From the NCBI GenBank assembly GCA_963822115.1, contig CAWGGM010000020.1, forward strand, positions 496,001-560,000: 64,000 nt of DNA, written 5' to 3'. Source of the stretch: CAWDXG01 sp963822115. GTDB taxonomy: Bacteria; Myxococcota_A; Polyangia; Polyangiales; Polyangiaceae. A program made the translations under genes and the position numbers. The notes under the pieces were generated by a model that saw nothing but the letters and a program-made list of their open reading frames with translations, was not told the DNA's origin and made no database searches. Below are positions 52,654 through 62,682 of this stretch, piece by piece; within the stretch, counting starts at the first letter, position 1, and each line of letters starts with the position of its first letter.

Positions 52654-53304
52654 CTACTCCGAGGCCTTGATCTCGCCGCAGCCGACGCGCGCGCCGGCAT
52701 TGCCGGCGGGCTGGGCGCCGGTGTCCTTCTTGGCGTGGACGATGATCGCGCGCCCGAGGAACGAGTGCGCGTCGCCGTCCTTGAGATTGGCGCCCTTCAC
52801 GTCGAGCTCCAGCGTGCCCTTGCCGTCCTTGGCCACCTTCATGTTGCCGAGGTCGCCGAGGTGGTGCTTCTTCGCCGTGGGCAGGCCATGAGGATTGTTG
52901 TCCGGATTGAAATGGCCGCCGGCGGTCTTGAAGCCCTTGCCGCTGCAGTCCGCCTTCTCGTGGATGTGCACGGCGTGCATGCCGGGCTTGGCGTGCTCGA
53001 CGTTGACGTTGACCTTCACGCCGTCGTCTTCAGCCGTGAGCGTGATCGTGCCCGTGAGCTTCGACTTGCCTGCGCCCTTGATCTCTGCGGTGACGGTCTT
53101 CGGTGCAGCTGGAGCTGCCGCGGCGCTCGCGCTCTCGGCGGGAGCTGCCGAAGCGGGCGCCTCGGGTGCGGCGCTGGGCGCCGCGCTGGGCGCTTCGGGT
53201 GCGGCGCTGGGTGCCGGGGGCTGGGGCGCCTGTGCAGGTTTGCCGCAGGCGACGAGCAGAGCGAGGGAGCCGAGCGACGGGAGAAGGAACTTAGCGGTCT
53301 TCAT
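52654..53304 (-). CDS. sodC: Cu/Zn superoxide dismutase lipoprotein
   Basis: 216 residues; ATG (MKTAKFLL) with GGAGG eight bases upstream, the better start than a GTG 57 bases earlier. Lipobox LLVACGK; an Ala/Pro/Ser linker (about 25-75) and then SodC: metal ligands VHIHEKADC, GGHFNP, KKHHLGDLGNM and IIVHAKKDT; disulfide Cys in ADCSG and GARVGCGEI. All active-site residues are present. It dismutates superoxide in the periplasm or at the cell surface. Convergent with the DUF1704 gene. Confidence 0.92.
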   Translation of the reverse strand: MKTAKFLLPSLGSLALLVACGKPAQAPQPPAPSAAPEAPSAAPSAAPEAPASAAPAESASAAAAPAAPKTVTAEIKGAGKSKLTGTITLTAEDDGVKVNVNVEHAKPGMHAVHIHEKADCSGKGFKTAGGHFNPDNNPHGLPTAKKHHLGDLGNMKVAKDGKGTLELDVKGANLKDGDAHSFLGRAIIVHAKKDTGAQPAGNAGARVGCGEIKASE

Positions 53305-53447
53305 CTGATGAGCCTCCATGGGGACCGGGTCTTCCCATAGGTACGAAGCACCCCGGTGCAAGGGGCCCGGTCCTGGTTTCCGGAATACGGAGCGGCACAG
53401 CTACAGCGCCGGGCCAGAGATTATTCCTCGGAACGTGCCCGCTTCCG

Positions 53448-54215
53448 CTACGGGTGCTCGAGTTCCACTACGACAGGAATGTGGTCGGAGGGTTTGTCGC
53501 GGCGGCGCTCCTCGACATCCATGCTCGCTGCCGAGCATTGCCCGACCAGCTCCCGTCCGATGAAGACGTAGTCGATGCGCAGCCCCTGGTTTCTCCGGAA
53601 CCCCCCACCGCGGTAGTCCCACCAGCTGTACAGCCCGCCCTCCTCGTGGTGCAGGCGGAAGGCGTCGACCAACCCGAAGTCGAGCAGGTGCGCGAGCGCC
53701 TTGTGTTCGTCGGGGTGGAAATGCAGCTGTCCGCGCATCGCTTCGGGGTCGTAGACGTTGCGGTCGTCGGTCGCGATGTTGAAGTCGCCGCACAGCACGA
53801 CGTTCTTTCCCGGGCCGCGCTCGAGCGTTTCGCGTAGCCGCCCCAGCCATTCGAGCTTGCCCTGGAACGCCGGCAGGGTAGGGGACTTGCCGTTCGGAAT
53901 GTACGCGCTGAGGACGCGCAGCCCGTCGATCGTCGCGGCGATCAATCGCTTGTCCGCATCGGGTCCGTCGTCGTGCAGACCGACCGCGATGTCCTTCATG
54001 GGTCGTCGCGACGCGATGGCGACGCCGTTGTACGTCTTCTGGCCCGCCATCGCGACGGCGTAGCCGAGTCGCATGAGCTCGTCGGTCGGGAAGTCGTCGT
54101 CGACGACTTTCGTCTCCTGCATGCAGAGTACGTCGGGCTCCGTGCGCTTGAGCCAGTCCAGGACAAGCTCGTGACGGGCGCGGATCGAGTTGACGTTCCA
54201 GGTTGCGATCTTCAC
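53448..54215 (-). CDS. xth: Exodeoxyribonuclease III
   Basis: 255 residues from GTG 54215, the position where the family begins (KIATWNVNSIRARHE); an ATG at 54245 would add ten residues. Catalytic motifs: WNVNSIRAR, MQETKVVDDDFP (metal Glu), NGVAIASR, CGDFNIATDD (Asp/Asn), WDYRGGGFRRNQGLRIDY and SDHIPVVV (Asp/His). It is an AP endonuclease and 3'-5' exonuclease in base-excision repair. It is convergent with nothing; SodC lies downstream on the same strand. Confidence 0.92.
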   Translation of the reverse strand: MKIATWNVNSIRARHELVLDWLKRTEPDVLCMQETKVVDDDFPTDELMRLGYAVAMAGQKTYNGVAIASRRPMKDIAVGLHDDGPDADKRLIAATIDGLRVLSAYIPNGKSPTLPAFQGKLEWLGRLRETLERGPGKNVVLCGDFNIATDDRNVYDPEAMRGQLHFHPDEHKALAHLLDFGLVDAFRLHHEEGGLYSWWDYRGGGFRRNQGLRIDYVFIGRELVGQCSAASMDVEERRRDKPSDHIPVVVELEHP

Positions 54216-54365
54216 GGCCGGCCTGACTAGCGCGGCATCCGGCATCCATCAACGGCGAGCCGCCTGCCGGAGCGGATTTCCTGCGACAGATGGCTGTCAG
54301 AGTGCGGACAGCCGCATGCCCGCTTGTAACCCCCGTCCCGCCGCGCTACCCGGTGTTCCCCGGAG

Positions 54366-57165
54366 ATGCCGGGGAAAGCTGTCAGGTCACGAGTGCGAAG
54401 TCGCGCCATCTTGCGTGCGGCCCTGGGCGCCGCGTCGCTGGCGTTCGTCGTGTCCGCGGGGGCGCCGGCTCGCGCCCAGGACGACGGGCAGTCCGGCACC
54501 GGAGCCGTGCCTCGCGGTGCGGCCGGCGCGGCGGTGAAGCCCGCGAAGAAGCCGCCGGCGCAGAAGAAGAAGGCCGCGGTCGTCATGCCGAAGCTGCTGC
54601 ACTTCGAGCAGGCGCCCTATCCGCCCCAGGCCGAGAAGGACGGCATCCAGGGTGATGTCGTGTTGCGTCTCACGATCGACGCTACCGGCAAGGTGACGAA
54701 GGCCGACGTGGCAGAGCCCGCTGGGCACGGGTTCGACGAGGCCGCGCAGGCCGCCGCGATGAAATTCGAGTTCTCGCCGGCGACGGTGAACGGCAAGCCG
54801 ACCGCGGTCCGGATCCTCTACAAGTACTCGTTCACGCTGAAGCCGGCCCCGCCCGAGAAGCAGCCGCCGCCTCCGCCGCCGCCGAAGGTGGGCAACCTCG
54901 GCGGCACGATCCGAGATCTCCGGCACGACCACGCCGCTCGTCGGCGCACAGGTCACGGTCACGTCTCCCGACGGGCGGAAGCAGGCGCTGACTACCGACG
55001 CGAAGGGGCACTGGCAGATCGAGGGACAGAAGCCCGGCGCCTACAAGGTGAAGGTCGAGGCCGAGGGCTTCACGGGCGTCGAGAATACCGAAGAGGTGGT
55101 CGCGGGCGAGGCGACCGAAGCGACGTACCGTCTGGCGCCGAAGAGCGAAGGGCTGGAAGTCACAGTGCAGGGCGAGAGGCCGCCGCGCGAGGTGACCCGC
55201 CGCACGCTGCAGCGTCGCGAGATCAATCGCATCCCCGGCACCAGCGGCGACGCGCTCAGGTCGATCCAGAGCCTGCCCGGAGTGGCGCGCCCGCCGGGTC
55301 TTGCCGGGCTGTTGATCGTGCGCGGTTCGGCGCCGCAGGACACGCGGACGTTCATCGACGGCAGTGACGTGCCGCTCATCTACCACTTCGGTGGCCTGAG
55401 CAGCGTGGTGCCGACCGAGTTGCTCGATCGCATCGACTTCTATCCCGGCAACTTCAGCGCGCGCTACGGCCGCGTGATGGGCGGCATCGTCGACGCCGGA
55501 CTGCGCTCGCCGGACACGCACTGCAACGGGGACTACGGCAAGCCGCTGGACAAGGACGGCTGCTACCACGGCATGGCCGAGGTCGATCTCATCGACGGTC
55601 GCCTGCTGCTCCAGGGGCCGATCGGTCCGCTGAAGCACTGGAGCTTCGCTGCCGCCGCGCGCCGCAGCTGGATCGACACCTGGATCAAGCCGGTGCTGGA
55701 GCAGGCCGGCGCGGGCGTGACCACGGCTCCCGTCTACTACGACTACCAGCTCATTGCCGACAACAAGCCCACGCCCGACTCGGACCTGAGTCTGCGCTTC
55801 TACGGTTCCGACGATCGGCTCGAGGTGCTGATCAAGGACCCGGCCGCGCAGGATCCGGCGTTCGGCGGCAACCTGACCTTCGGTACGTCGTTCTGGCGTG
55901 CCCAGGCGCTGTACAAGGGGCAGCTTTCGTCGAACGTCGAGCTGGATTCGATGCTCTCGGTCGGGCGCGACACCATCAACTTCTCGGTCGGCTCCTTCCT
56001 GTTCGACCTCGTCACACACCCCGTGACGATGCGAAACGAGTTCGGCTGGCGCCTGGCCGACGGCATCAAGTTGGACGCCGGCATGGATTTCGAGATGGCG
56101 CCCTACGACGTGAGGGTGCGCGCTCCGCAGCCGCCTCGCCCCGGCGAGCCCGACCCCGGCCCGTTTGCCACGCGGCCGCCGCTCGAGACCAGCACGAAGG
56201 GCACCGCTTTCCGCCCCGCCTGGTACCTGGAGGGCGAGCTTACGCCCACGCGGCGACTGCGTATCGTGCCGGGCGCGCGCCTCGACTACGCGCGAGATAC
56301 CAGGCACATGGATTTCAGCCCGCGTGTGAACGCGCGCTACGACATCGTCTCGCCGACCGACAACGCGAAGGAAGCCGCCGAGGGCGTCCACAAGCGCTTG
56401 CGCACGACCATCAAGGGCGGCGTGGGCGTGTTCGCCCAGCCGCCGCAGTTCCAGGAGACGAACGCGGTGTTCGGCACGCCGGGGCTCTACTCGAACCGCG
56501 CCATCCACTACGACCTGGGCGTCGAGCAGGAATTCACCAAGCACATCGAGCTCAGCGTCGAGGGCTTCTACAAGGATATGAGCCAGCTCGTGGAGCGCGC
56601 GCCGTCCGGCTCCGGCTTCGGCTACAACAACCTGGGCTCGGGTTACGTCGTCGGGATGGAGACGCTGCTCAAGTACAAGCCGGGCAAGCGCTTCTTCGGT
56701 TGGCTGGCGTACACGCTGTCGCGCAGCGTGCGGAAGAACGGGCCCGACCAGCCCGAGTACCTGTTCCGCTACGACCAGACCCACAACCTGACCGTGCTCG
56801 GCAGCTATCGCCTGGGACGCGGCTGGGAGTTCGGTGCGCGCTTCCGCATCATCTCCGGCTCGCTGGTGACGCCGGTGCTCACGCCCCCCGCGCTGTCCGC
56901 TATCTACGCGGCGGACGCGGGGTCCTACGTGCCTTTGCAGGGCAAGCCGTTTTCGCGGCGCCTGCCTCTGTTCCACCAGCTCGATCTGCGCGTCGACAAG
57001 CGCTGGCAGTTCCGGACCTGGCGCCTTTCCGCCTATCTCGACGTGCAGAACGTCTACAACAATGCGGCGGTCGAGGCGATCACGTACAACTACAACTACA
57101 GCCAGTCGAACTACCAGACGGGCCTGCCGATCATCCCGAGCATCGGTCTGAGGGGCGAGTTCTGA
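54366..57165 (+). CDS. TonB C-terminal domain fused to a TonB-dependent receptor; frame broken by one base
   Basis: A signal peptide (AALGAASLAFVVSAGAPARAQ) is followed by a Lys-rich spacer, a TonB C-terminal domain (about 80-160; LHFEQAPYPPQAEKDG, VVLRLTIDATGKV, FDEAAQAAAMKFEFSPA), then a carboxypeptidase-regulatory-like domain (GAQVTVTSPDGRKQALTTD), a plug (INRIPGTSGDALRSIQSLPG, LIVRGSAPQDTRTFIDG) and a 22-strand-type barrel to the C-terminus. The frame changes at 54911-54912: removing one C from ATCCGAG yields GTIEISGTTTPLVGAQ. About 932 residues when joined. The fusion may energise its own receptor. The stop overlaps the next ATG. Confidence 0.85.
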
Positions 57166-58179
57166 TGCGTACCCGGATCATCCTGTTTGCTGCCGCGGCT
57201 GCCGCGCTCCTCAGCGTGGGCTGCGGGCCGCAGTTCGACCCGGCGAGCAAGGTGCAGAGCCTGCGGGTGTTCGCTGTGCAGAAGAGCGAGCCGTACGGCA
57301 AGCCGGGTGGCACCGAGCACCTGACCATGCTGTGGGACGACCCTCGCCCCGACGGCGCTCCAGTGCAGATCGGCTGGATCTCCGGCTGCAACAACCCCGA
57401 CGGCGACCTGTACTACAATTGTTTCAAGGATCTCGCTTCCGCTCCGCTGATCACGTCGGATTGCAACGAGGAGACCAAGACCGCCACCGGCAATACCTTC
57501 TGCTTCAAGATCCCGGACCAGGTCATCGAGAAGCACACACCGTCGCGCAACCCGTCGCAGCAGCCGTACGGGCTGTCGTACGTGTTCTTCACGGCCTGCA
57601 AGGGGAGATTGAAGCAAGCGCCCGACCAGCAGCCTCCCGTTCGGCTGCTTCGATTCGAACAACAAGCCCCTCGGCCCCGACGACTTCATCGTCGGCTACA
57701 CGGCGATCTACAGCTACGAGAAGTACACGAACAAGAACCCCGTCATCGACGGGGTCACCTTCAACGACAAGGCCCTCGACCCAGGCGACTACTGCATCGA
57801 CGACGCCTGTACCAGTCCTGCGCCCAAGCCGACGATCGACTGCAGCGCTACACCTGGGCGGTGCGTTCCTTCCTGCCCCGGCGACGGCGACAGCAGCTGT
57901 CCCGAGTACACGATCAAACCGACCCTCGAAAAGAGCAAGAACCAGGAAGACGACCCGGTCAGCAAGCTGCAGGAGCAGATGTGGATCCGCTACTACGCCG
58001 ACGGCGGTTCGCTCGGCTCGCAGGTCAGACTGCTCAACGACGCGACCACGGGCTGGAACAACGACTACGGCACCACCTTCCGGGCCCCGAAGAAGAAGGG
58101 CCCGATGCACATCTGGGCCGTCGTGCAGGACAACCGCGGCGGCGCGAGCTGGGTCCGCGTGCCGATCATGGTGCAGTAG
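57165..58179 (+). CDS. Lipoprotein downstream of the TonB receptor; frame broken by one base
   Basis: Lipobox LLSVGCGP; ATG overlaps the receptor stop (ATGA). The first frame runs to QQPP near 57635, then FGCFDSNNKPLGPDDFIVGYTAIYSY and the remainder continue in another frame to 58179. Deleting one C from CCTCCCGTTC joins them, giving about 337 residues with Cys pairs (CFDSNNK, DYCIDDAC, CVPSCPGDG). The C-terminus has MWIRYYADGGSLGSQVRL and a beta-rich end. It is probably a cargo or cofactor-binding lipoprotein that works with the receptor (inference). Confidence 0.75.
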
Positions 58180-58200
58180 GCGCCGGCTTGCTGCCGGCGG

Positions 58201-59685
58201 CTACTGTGCGCAGTTTGGATCGAAGACGTAGACCTTCGTGTCGGGCGGCGAGCTGCCCGAAGAGGGCACGAGCATGAACCCGAACGTGCGACCCGCCGCG
58301 ACGCCGATACTGTAGTGGGAGACGGCGAGGGTGACGGCCGCGCTCTCGGTCAGCTTGTCGCCGTTGCGCTTGACCGCCCGGATCGACGTCTGCGTTGGAT
58401 CGCCGGTATAGGCGGCGGTGACCAGGACCGTGGTCGAGTCGATCTCCGCCATCGGTCCCGCGTACAGGGCGCCGAGGCTGTACGGGGTCGGGTACTTCTC
58501 CAGAACGACCGACCGCTTGGCGTTGAAGGTCGTGTCGGTTCCGTTCAGAAGCGGCCAGTAGAAGACCACCGAGTCGGACACATGCCCACCGCCGTCGACG
58601 GGGACGACGTTGTTGGTCTCCCAGAGCAGCCCGCCGTTGTACGTCGAGGCGAAGCGATTCCCGCCGTACACGTCGCCCGTGTCGGCGGACACGTTCGCTT
58701 CCGCTCCCTGGGCGTACTGGGACGACGTCGTGCCGGCGGCGTTCTGGAAACCGAAGACCGGCTGGGGGGTCCCGCCGCTCGAGTCGGTGCGGTACTGGAC
58801 CAGCCGCGAGCCACTGGCCGCAACGATGTTCGCGCCGGTCGGTAGCGCGTTGCAGGGCAACAGCGTAACGCTGTCGCCGTCGTGGAGCGGCGGTTCCAGA
58901 CGTGCGGTCGGGAAGAAGTTCTGCGGGTCGTTCCTGACCAGGAAGAAGTTGTCGCCGTCGGCGGGGTAGCTGACGCTGTAGGAGTCGGAGAACTGGAGGC
59001 CGACACTGGTCGTCGCGATCGATTTCGGCGACGGGTCTGTCGGAAGATCGATCCATGCGACGTTGAAGGTGCTGCCGCCTGTCTTCGGCCCCAGGATCAT
59101 CACTCGCTTGTCGTTGGACACGAGGCGGGCAATGCTCGTCGCGAAGGGCGGCTGGGTCACCGGGATGGCAACCGGCGCCTGGGGGTTGGTCACCTGCCAG
59201 GCCTTGAGCCCGCTCGCGGTACCGACGAAGACGTAGTCGCCCATGGCCGCAACGCAGTTGCCGGCGTTGTTGCCGCAGCCGAGATCCTGGTTCACGGGGA
59301 TCGCGCCGGCGCTGAAGCCGTACGTCTTTGGCGCGGAGCAGGTCTGCGTCTTCTGGTCGCACGAGCTGGCCGTGCAGGCCTTGGTCACCGGGCAGAGCTG
59401 GTAGTCGCAGTTGCCGTTGTTGCACGTCCCCTGGATACAGGCCGCGTCGCTCTTGCACTGCGCGCTCGCGTCGCACTCCGTGCCCGCTTCCGCGACCGAG
59501 CCGCCGCTGCCTGCGTTGCCTGCGTTGCCGCCGCTGCCTGAGCTGCCCGCATTGCCGCCGGTCGATGTGTCCGTGCCCGCGTCCTTGCCGGCCATCTTGC
59601 TCTTGTCGAGGTTGAGGCTGCACGCGGCGAAGCCTGCCGCGACCAGCAGAGCGGCGCCCCAACCGATCGTCATCCGCATGCGCAT
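58201..59685 (-). CDS. Gly/Asn-rich lipoprotein with a Cys-rich and beta-propeller-like body
   Basis: 494 residues from ATG. Lipobox FAACSL. A linker (GGNAGSSGSGGNAGNAGSGG) is followed by a Cys-rich block (ECDASAQCKSDAACIQGTC, CDYQLCPVTKACTASSC), and then a 350-residue beta-rich region with propeller-like phrases (YVFVGTASGLKAWQV, FNVAWIDLPTDP, VVFYWPLLNGT). The start overlaps the preceding gene's stop (TGATG), so it follows the TPR/PEGA-like gene in an operon. Convergent with the TonB lipoprotein gene. Confidence 0.75.
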   Translation of the reverse strand: MRMRMTIGWGAALLVAAGFAACSLNLDKSKMAGKDAGTDTSTGGNAGSSGSGGNAGNAGSGGSVAEAGTECDASAQCKSDAACIQGTCNNGNCDYQLCPVTKACTASSCDQKTQTCSAPKTYGFSAGAIPVNQDLGCGNNAGNCVAAMGDYVFVGTASGLKAWQVTNPQAPVAIPVTQPPFATSIARLVSNDKRVMILGPKTGGSTFNVAWIDLPTDPSPKSIATTSVGLQFSDSYSVSYPADGDNFFLVRNDPQNFFPTARLEPPLHDGDSVTLLPCNALPTGANIVAASGSRLVQYRTDSSGGTPQPVFGFQNAAGTTSSQYAQGAEANVSADTGDVYGGNRFASTYNGGLLWETNNVVPVDGGGHVSDSVVFYWPLLNGTDTTFNAKRSVVLEKYPTPYSLGALYAGPMAEIDSTTVLVTAAYTGDPTQTSIRAVKRNGDKLTESAAVTLAVSHYSIGVAAGRTFGFMLVPSSGSSPPDTKVYVFDPNCAQ

Positions 59686-60650
59686 CAGAAGCTCCCTTCG
59701 GCCCAGATACCGTTCGGAGTCGCCCGGACTCCGACCTGGGCTGTCTTTTCGGAGTGGCCGTGCCCCTTGGTCGTCTGCCAGATCACCACTCCGACGCCGA
59801 TGGCAGCCACCGCGCCGCCAGCGATCAGCATGATGTTGGTCTTCGACTCCAGGCCCTTCGCGTGGTCGTACGTCGCCTGCGAGGGCGTGGCGTCGTAGGT
59901 GCTGGCGGCGTCCTTGGCGGACAGACCGAGCAGCATTCCGCCGGCCAGCGCTCCGACGCCGGCTCCGGCTGCGATGTACCCGACGGTCTCGAGCGTGGAC
60001 GAGCTGCCGGACTCTTCCTTGACGGGGTGTTTGACGGGCGGCGCGAGCTCGACCTTCTTTTCTGGTTTCGGCTGCTCTTCCGGCTTGGGTTCCGGCTCGG
60101 CCGGTTTCGCTTCCGCGTCGACGGTCTTGTGCTGACCGGCCGCGAGCGTGAGCTTGCGCTGTTCGGTCATGCCGTCCTTGGTCTTGAGCGTCAGCGTGTG
60201 CTCGCCCGGCTCGCCGTGCAGAACCGCCGGCAGAGGTAGCTCGATGCGGTCCTCGAGCTGCGCCGTGGTGGATGCGGGGCCCTTGACGGTAATTGTCCCG
60301 AGCTTCGTCTCCAGTGCGGCGAGCCGGCTCTTGGCGCGGTCCGTCTGGCTGGTGCTGAGCTTGGGCGTCGTCAGCGCGCGGGCATACGCATCGGCGGCAC
60401 GGGTGGAATCGCCGGCAAGCTCCCAGGCCTGGGCCGCCGTGTACAGGGCGACGCCGGCCGGATGCAGCTTGCTGGCGGCTTCGAAACCCAGCGCCGCATC
60501 CTTGTACTTGTGATCTTTGAAGGCCTTTTTCGCTTCGCTGTACAGATGGCGCGCCTCGGCCATCTTGTCGTGGTTGTCGGCCGCCAGGGCCCCGCCGGCA
60601 GTCGACAGAGCCACGCCGAGCGCGCACAGCGTGAGGATTCGACGAAGCAT
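59685..60650 (-). CDS. Secreted TPR/PEGA-like protein with C-terminal membrane helices
   Basis: 321 residues. Signal MLRRILTLCALGVALSTAGGALA. TPR-like helices (ARHLYSEAKKAFKDHKYKDAALGFEAASKL, about 30-110); beta segment (GTITVKGPASTTAQLEDR, EHTLTLKTKDGM); a Lys/Pro/Glu linker (about 190-225); and two hydrophobic helices (VGYIAAGAGVGALAGGMLLG and IMLIAGGAVAAIGVGVVIW). Same architecture as 40564-41607. Transcribed with 58201-59685; function unknown. Confidence 0.72.
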   Translation of the reverse strand: MLRRILTLCALGVALSTAGGALAADNHDKMAEARHLYSEAKKAFKDHKYKDAALGFEAASKLHPAGVALYTAAQAWELAGDSTRAADAYARALTTPKLSTSQTDRAKSRLAALETKLGTITVKGPASTTAQLEDRIELPLPAVLHGEPGEHTLTLKTKDGMTEQRKLTLAAGQHKTVDAEAKPAEPEPKPEEQPKPEKKVELAPPVKHPVKEESGSSSTLETVGYIAAGAGVGALAGGMLLGLSAKDAASTYDATPSQATYDHAKGLESKTNIMLIAGGAVAAIGVGVVIWQTTKGHGHSEKTAQVGVRATPNGIWAEGSF

Positions 60651-60714
60651 GCCCTGAATCTAGACCATGCAACGGGATACTGGAACCGTCGAACGCCGAC
60701 AGCCGGGCGCGGTC

Positions 60715-62577
60715 CTAGAACGGATTGTCCGGGATGTCCGGCTTGATCGCCGGTTTCTTCCCCGACGCCTTCGGAACGCTGGGTTTGGCGACCGCCGCCG
60801 CTTTCGGGTGCCAGGTCGGGTGCGGTGTCGCCGCGGCCGCAGCCGTGGGCTTGGGCTTGGCTTCCGTATCCGGTTCTACCTTCGCCAGCAGAATGTCCAG
60901 CACATCGGGCGTGTTGTCGTCGATGCGCAGCACGTCCTGCTGGTAGCCGTCGGCCTTGACGGTCAGAAGCGATACCTTGCCGTGGGCAGGCCTCGGGATC
61001 TGCTTTTTGTCCTTCGGCAACGGTTTTCCGTCCAGCGCGAACGAAACGCCCGACTTCGGGATGACGTTGTGGAGCTGGATCACCGCTGCCGGCGTCGGCG
61101 GAGCGGCCGTGGTCGCCGACGCCGACGCCGAGGCGGTCGGCGCCTTGGCACTGGGTGCGACCGCGGCTGCCGTGGCGGAATGCGGGGTGGCAGCGGCGGC
61201 GCGGTGCTGCCTGAGCAACGCCCAGCCGCCTAGGCCCAACCCGGCGATCACGACAAACGCCCCGAGGCCGATACTGACGCCCAGAAGCGCTGTGCTGGCG
61301 GCTCCGCGACGCGGTGCCGCCAGCGGCGGCGGGGTCCCCGCCACTCCGCTCAGTCCGGTTGCGGAGGCGTGGCTGATCGCGTTGTTGCTGATCGCGTTGT
61401 TGCTGATCGCGTTGTTGCTGATCGCGTTGTTGCTGATCGCGTTGTTGCTGATCGCGTTGTTGCTCGTCTGGCTCGGGTTCGAGATCTTGGAGCTGGACGT
61501 CTCTCCGGGCACGCTGAAGCTGCCCGTCGCCCTACGCCCTTCGCTGCTCTGCTGGAGCATCTGGCGGATGCGTCCCCGCCGCTCGTCGATGACGTGGCCC
61601 AACCGTTCGCGGATGACGGCCGCGACCTGGGTCTGCGTGACGACGGGACCGGAGCGCGCCAGCCATTCCTCGAGCGCGACGCGCATGCGGTCCGCGGTGG
61701 GGAACCGCTGCATCGGGTCCATCGCCATCGCCCGCATCACGATGGCCTCGAGCTCGCGCGGATAGCCCGGGACCAACGCGCTCGGGGGATCGAAACGCCC
61801 GTCCATCAACGCCTTGAGCGTCGAGACCTGGTTTTCGCCGGAGAAGGGGCGCTGCCCGGTGGTGATCTCGTACAGCACGATGCCCAGCGCGAAGATGTCG
61901 CTGCGGCGATCGATGCGGCCCCCTGCTGCCTGCTCGGGTGCCATGTACGCGGCCTTGCCCTTGACCTGGCCGGCCATGGTGGCCTGGTGCGCACTGCCGA
62001 ACGCCTTGGCCACGCCGAAATCGGTGACCTTCACGTTGCCGTCAACGGACACCAGGATGTTCTGCGGAGAGACGTCGCGATGGACGACGTTGAGCCGGTT
62101 GCCGTCAACGTCGCACAGCTCGTGTGCGCCGTGCAGGCCGGCGCTGGCATCGGAAACGATCCGCGCCGCGATCCGCGCGTTGATCCTGATCGGTGTCTTC
62201 TTGCCGCCGGGCTCAGCCGACCCGGGCTTGAGGATGCGGGCCAGGCTGTCGCCGTTGACCCACTCCATCGCCAGGTACAGCACGCCGTTCTCTTCGCCGA
62301 GGTCGAAGATCTCGCACACGTTCGGGTGGTGCACACCCGAAGCGACGCGAGCTTCGTCGAGGAACATGGTCTCGAACTCGGGGTCCTCCGCCAGGGTCGG
62401 AAGGATGGTCTTGATCGCGACGGTCTTGCTGAACCCTCGCTGGCCGTGCTGGCGCGCAGCCCACACACGGGCCATCCCGCCCTGGGCAATGCCGAGCAGG
62501 ATCTCGTAGCGCCCGAGGTGCATGCCAGGACGCACCTCGCCGGGTTCGGCGAAAGAAGCGGGGGACGAATTGGTCAA
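60715..62577 (-). CDS. Membrane-anchored Ser/Thr protein kinase with a SNNAI repeat
   Basis: 620 residues from ATG. Kinase domain (about 24-300): AQGGMARVWAA, AIKTILP (Lys), HRDVSPQN (an HRDVSPQN form used by many myxobacterial kinases), DFGVAKAF, APEQAAGG. A Ser/Asn-rich linker with six SNNAI units precedes one membrane helix (GVSIGLGAFVVIAGLGLGGW, about 430) and a periplasmic part with a PEGA-like segment (GVSFALDGKPLPKDKKQIPR). The tail is Pro/Ala/Lys-rich, ending DNPF. It lies downstream of the Gly-rich lipoprotein gene on the same strand. Confidence 0.9.
   Translation of the reverse strand: MTNSSPASFAEPGEVRPGMHLGRYEILLGIAQGGMARVWAARQHGQRGFSKTVAIKTILPTLAEDPEFETMFLDEARVASGVHHPNVCEIFDLGEENGVLYLAMEWVNGDSLARILKPGSAEPGGKKTPIRINARIAARIVSDASAGLHGAHELCDVDGNRLNVVHRDVSPQNILVSVDGNVKVTDFGVAKAFGSAHQATMAGQVKGKAAYMAPEQAAGGRIDRRSDIFALGIVLYEITTGQRPFSGENQVSTLKALMDGRFDPPSALVPGYPRELEAIVMRAMAMDPMQRFPTADRMRVALEEWLARSGPVVTQTQVAAVIRERLGHVIDERRGRIRQMLQQSSEGRRATGSFSVPGETSSSKISNPSQTSNNAISNNAISNNAISNNAISNNAISNNAISHASATGLSGVAGTPPPLAAPRRGAASTALLGVSIGLGAFVVIAGLGLGGWALLRQHRAAAATPHSATAAAVAPSAKAPTASASASATTAAPPTPAAVIQLHNVIPKSGVSFALDGKPLPKDKKQIPRPAHGKVSLLTVKADGYQQDVLRIDDNTPDVLDILLAKVEPDTEAKPKPTAAAAATPHPTWHPKAAAVAKPSVPKASGKKPAIKPDIPDNPF
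61372..61461. repeat. Six perfect 15-base repeats within the kinase gene
   Basis: GCTGATCGCGTTGTT occurs six times head to tail with no base change, encoding SNNAI on the minus strand. A further partial copy (GCTCGTCTGG) follows. It is a short minisatellite in the linker between kinase and membrane helix, able to change length in steps of five residues without a frameshift. Confidence 0.9.
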
Positions 62578-62682
62578 GTCTCTACCAGTATATCAACCAC
62601 CGGCCGGTGTGCCCGTGCTGGCGGAAGGTTGCGTCGAATCGAGTTGCGGTACGGCCCAATGGCCGGAGAGGCTGGGCTGATT

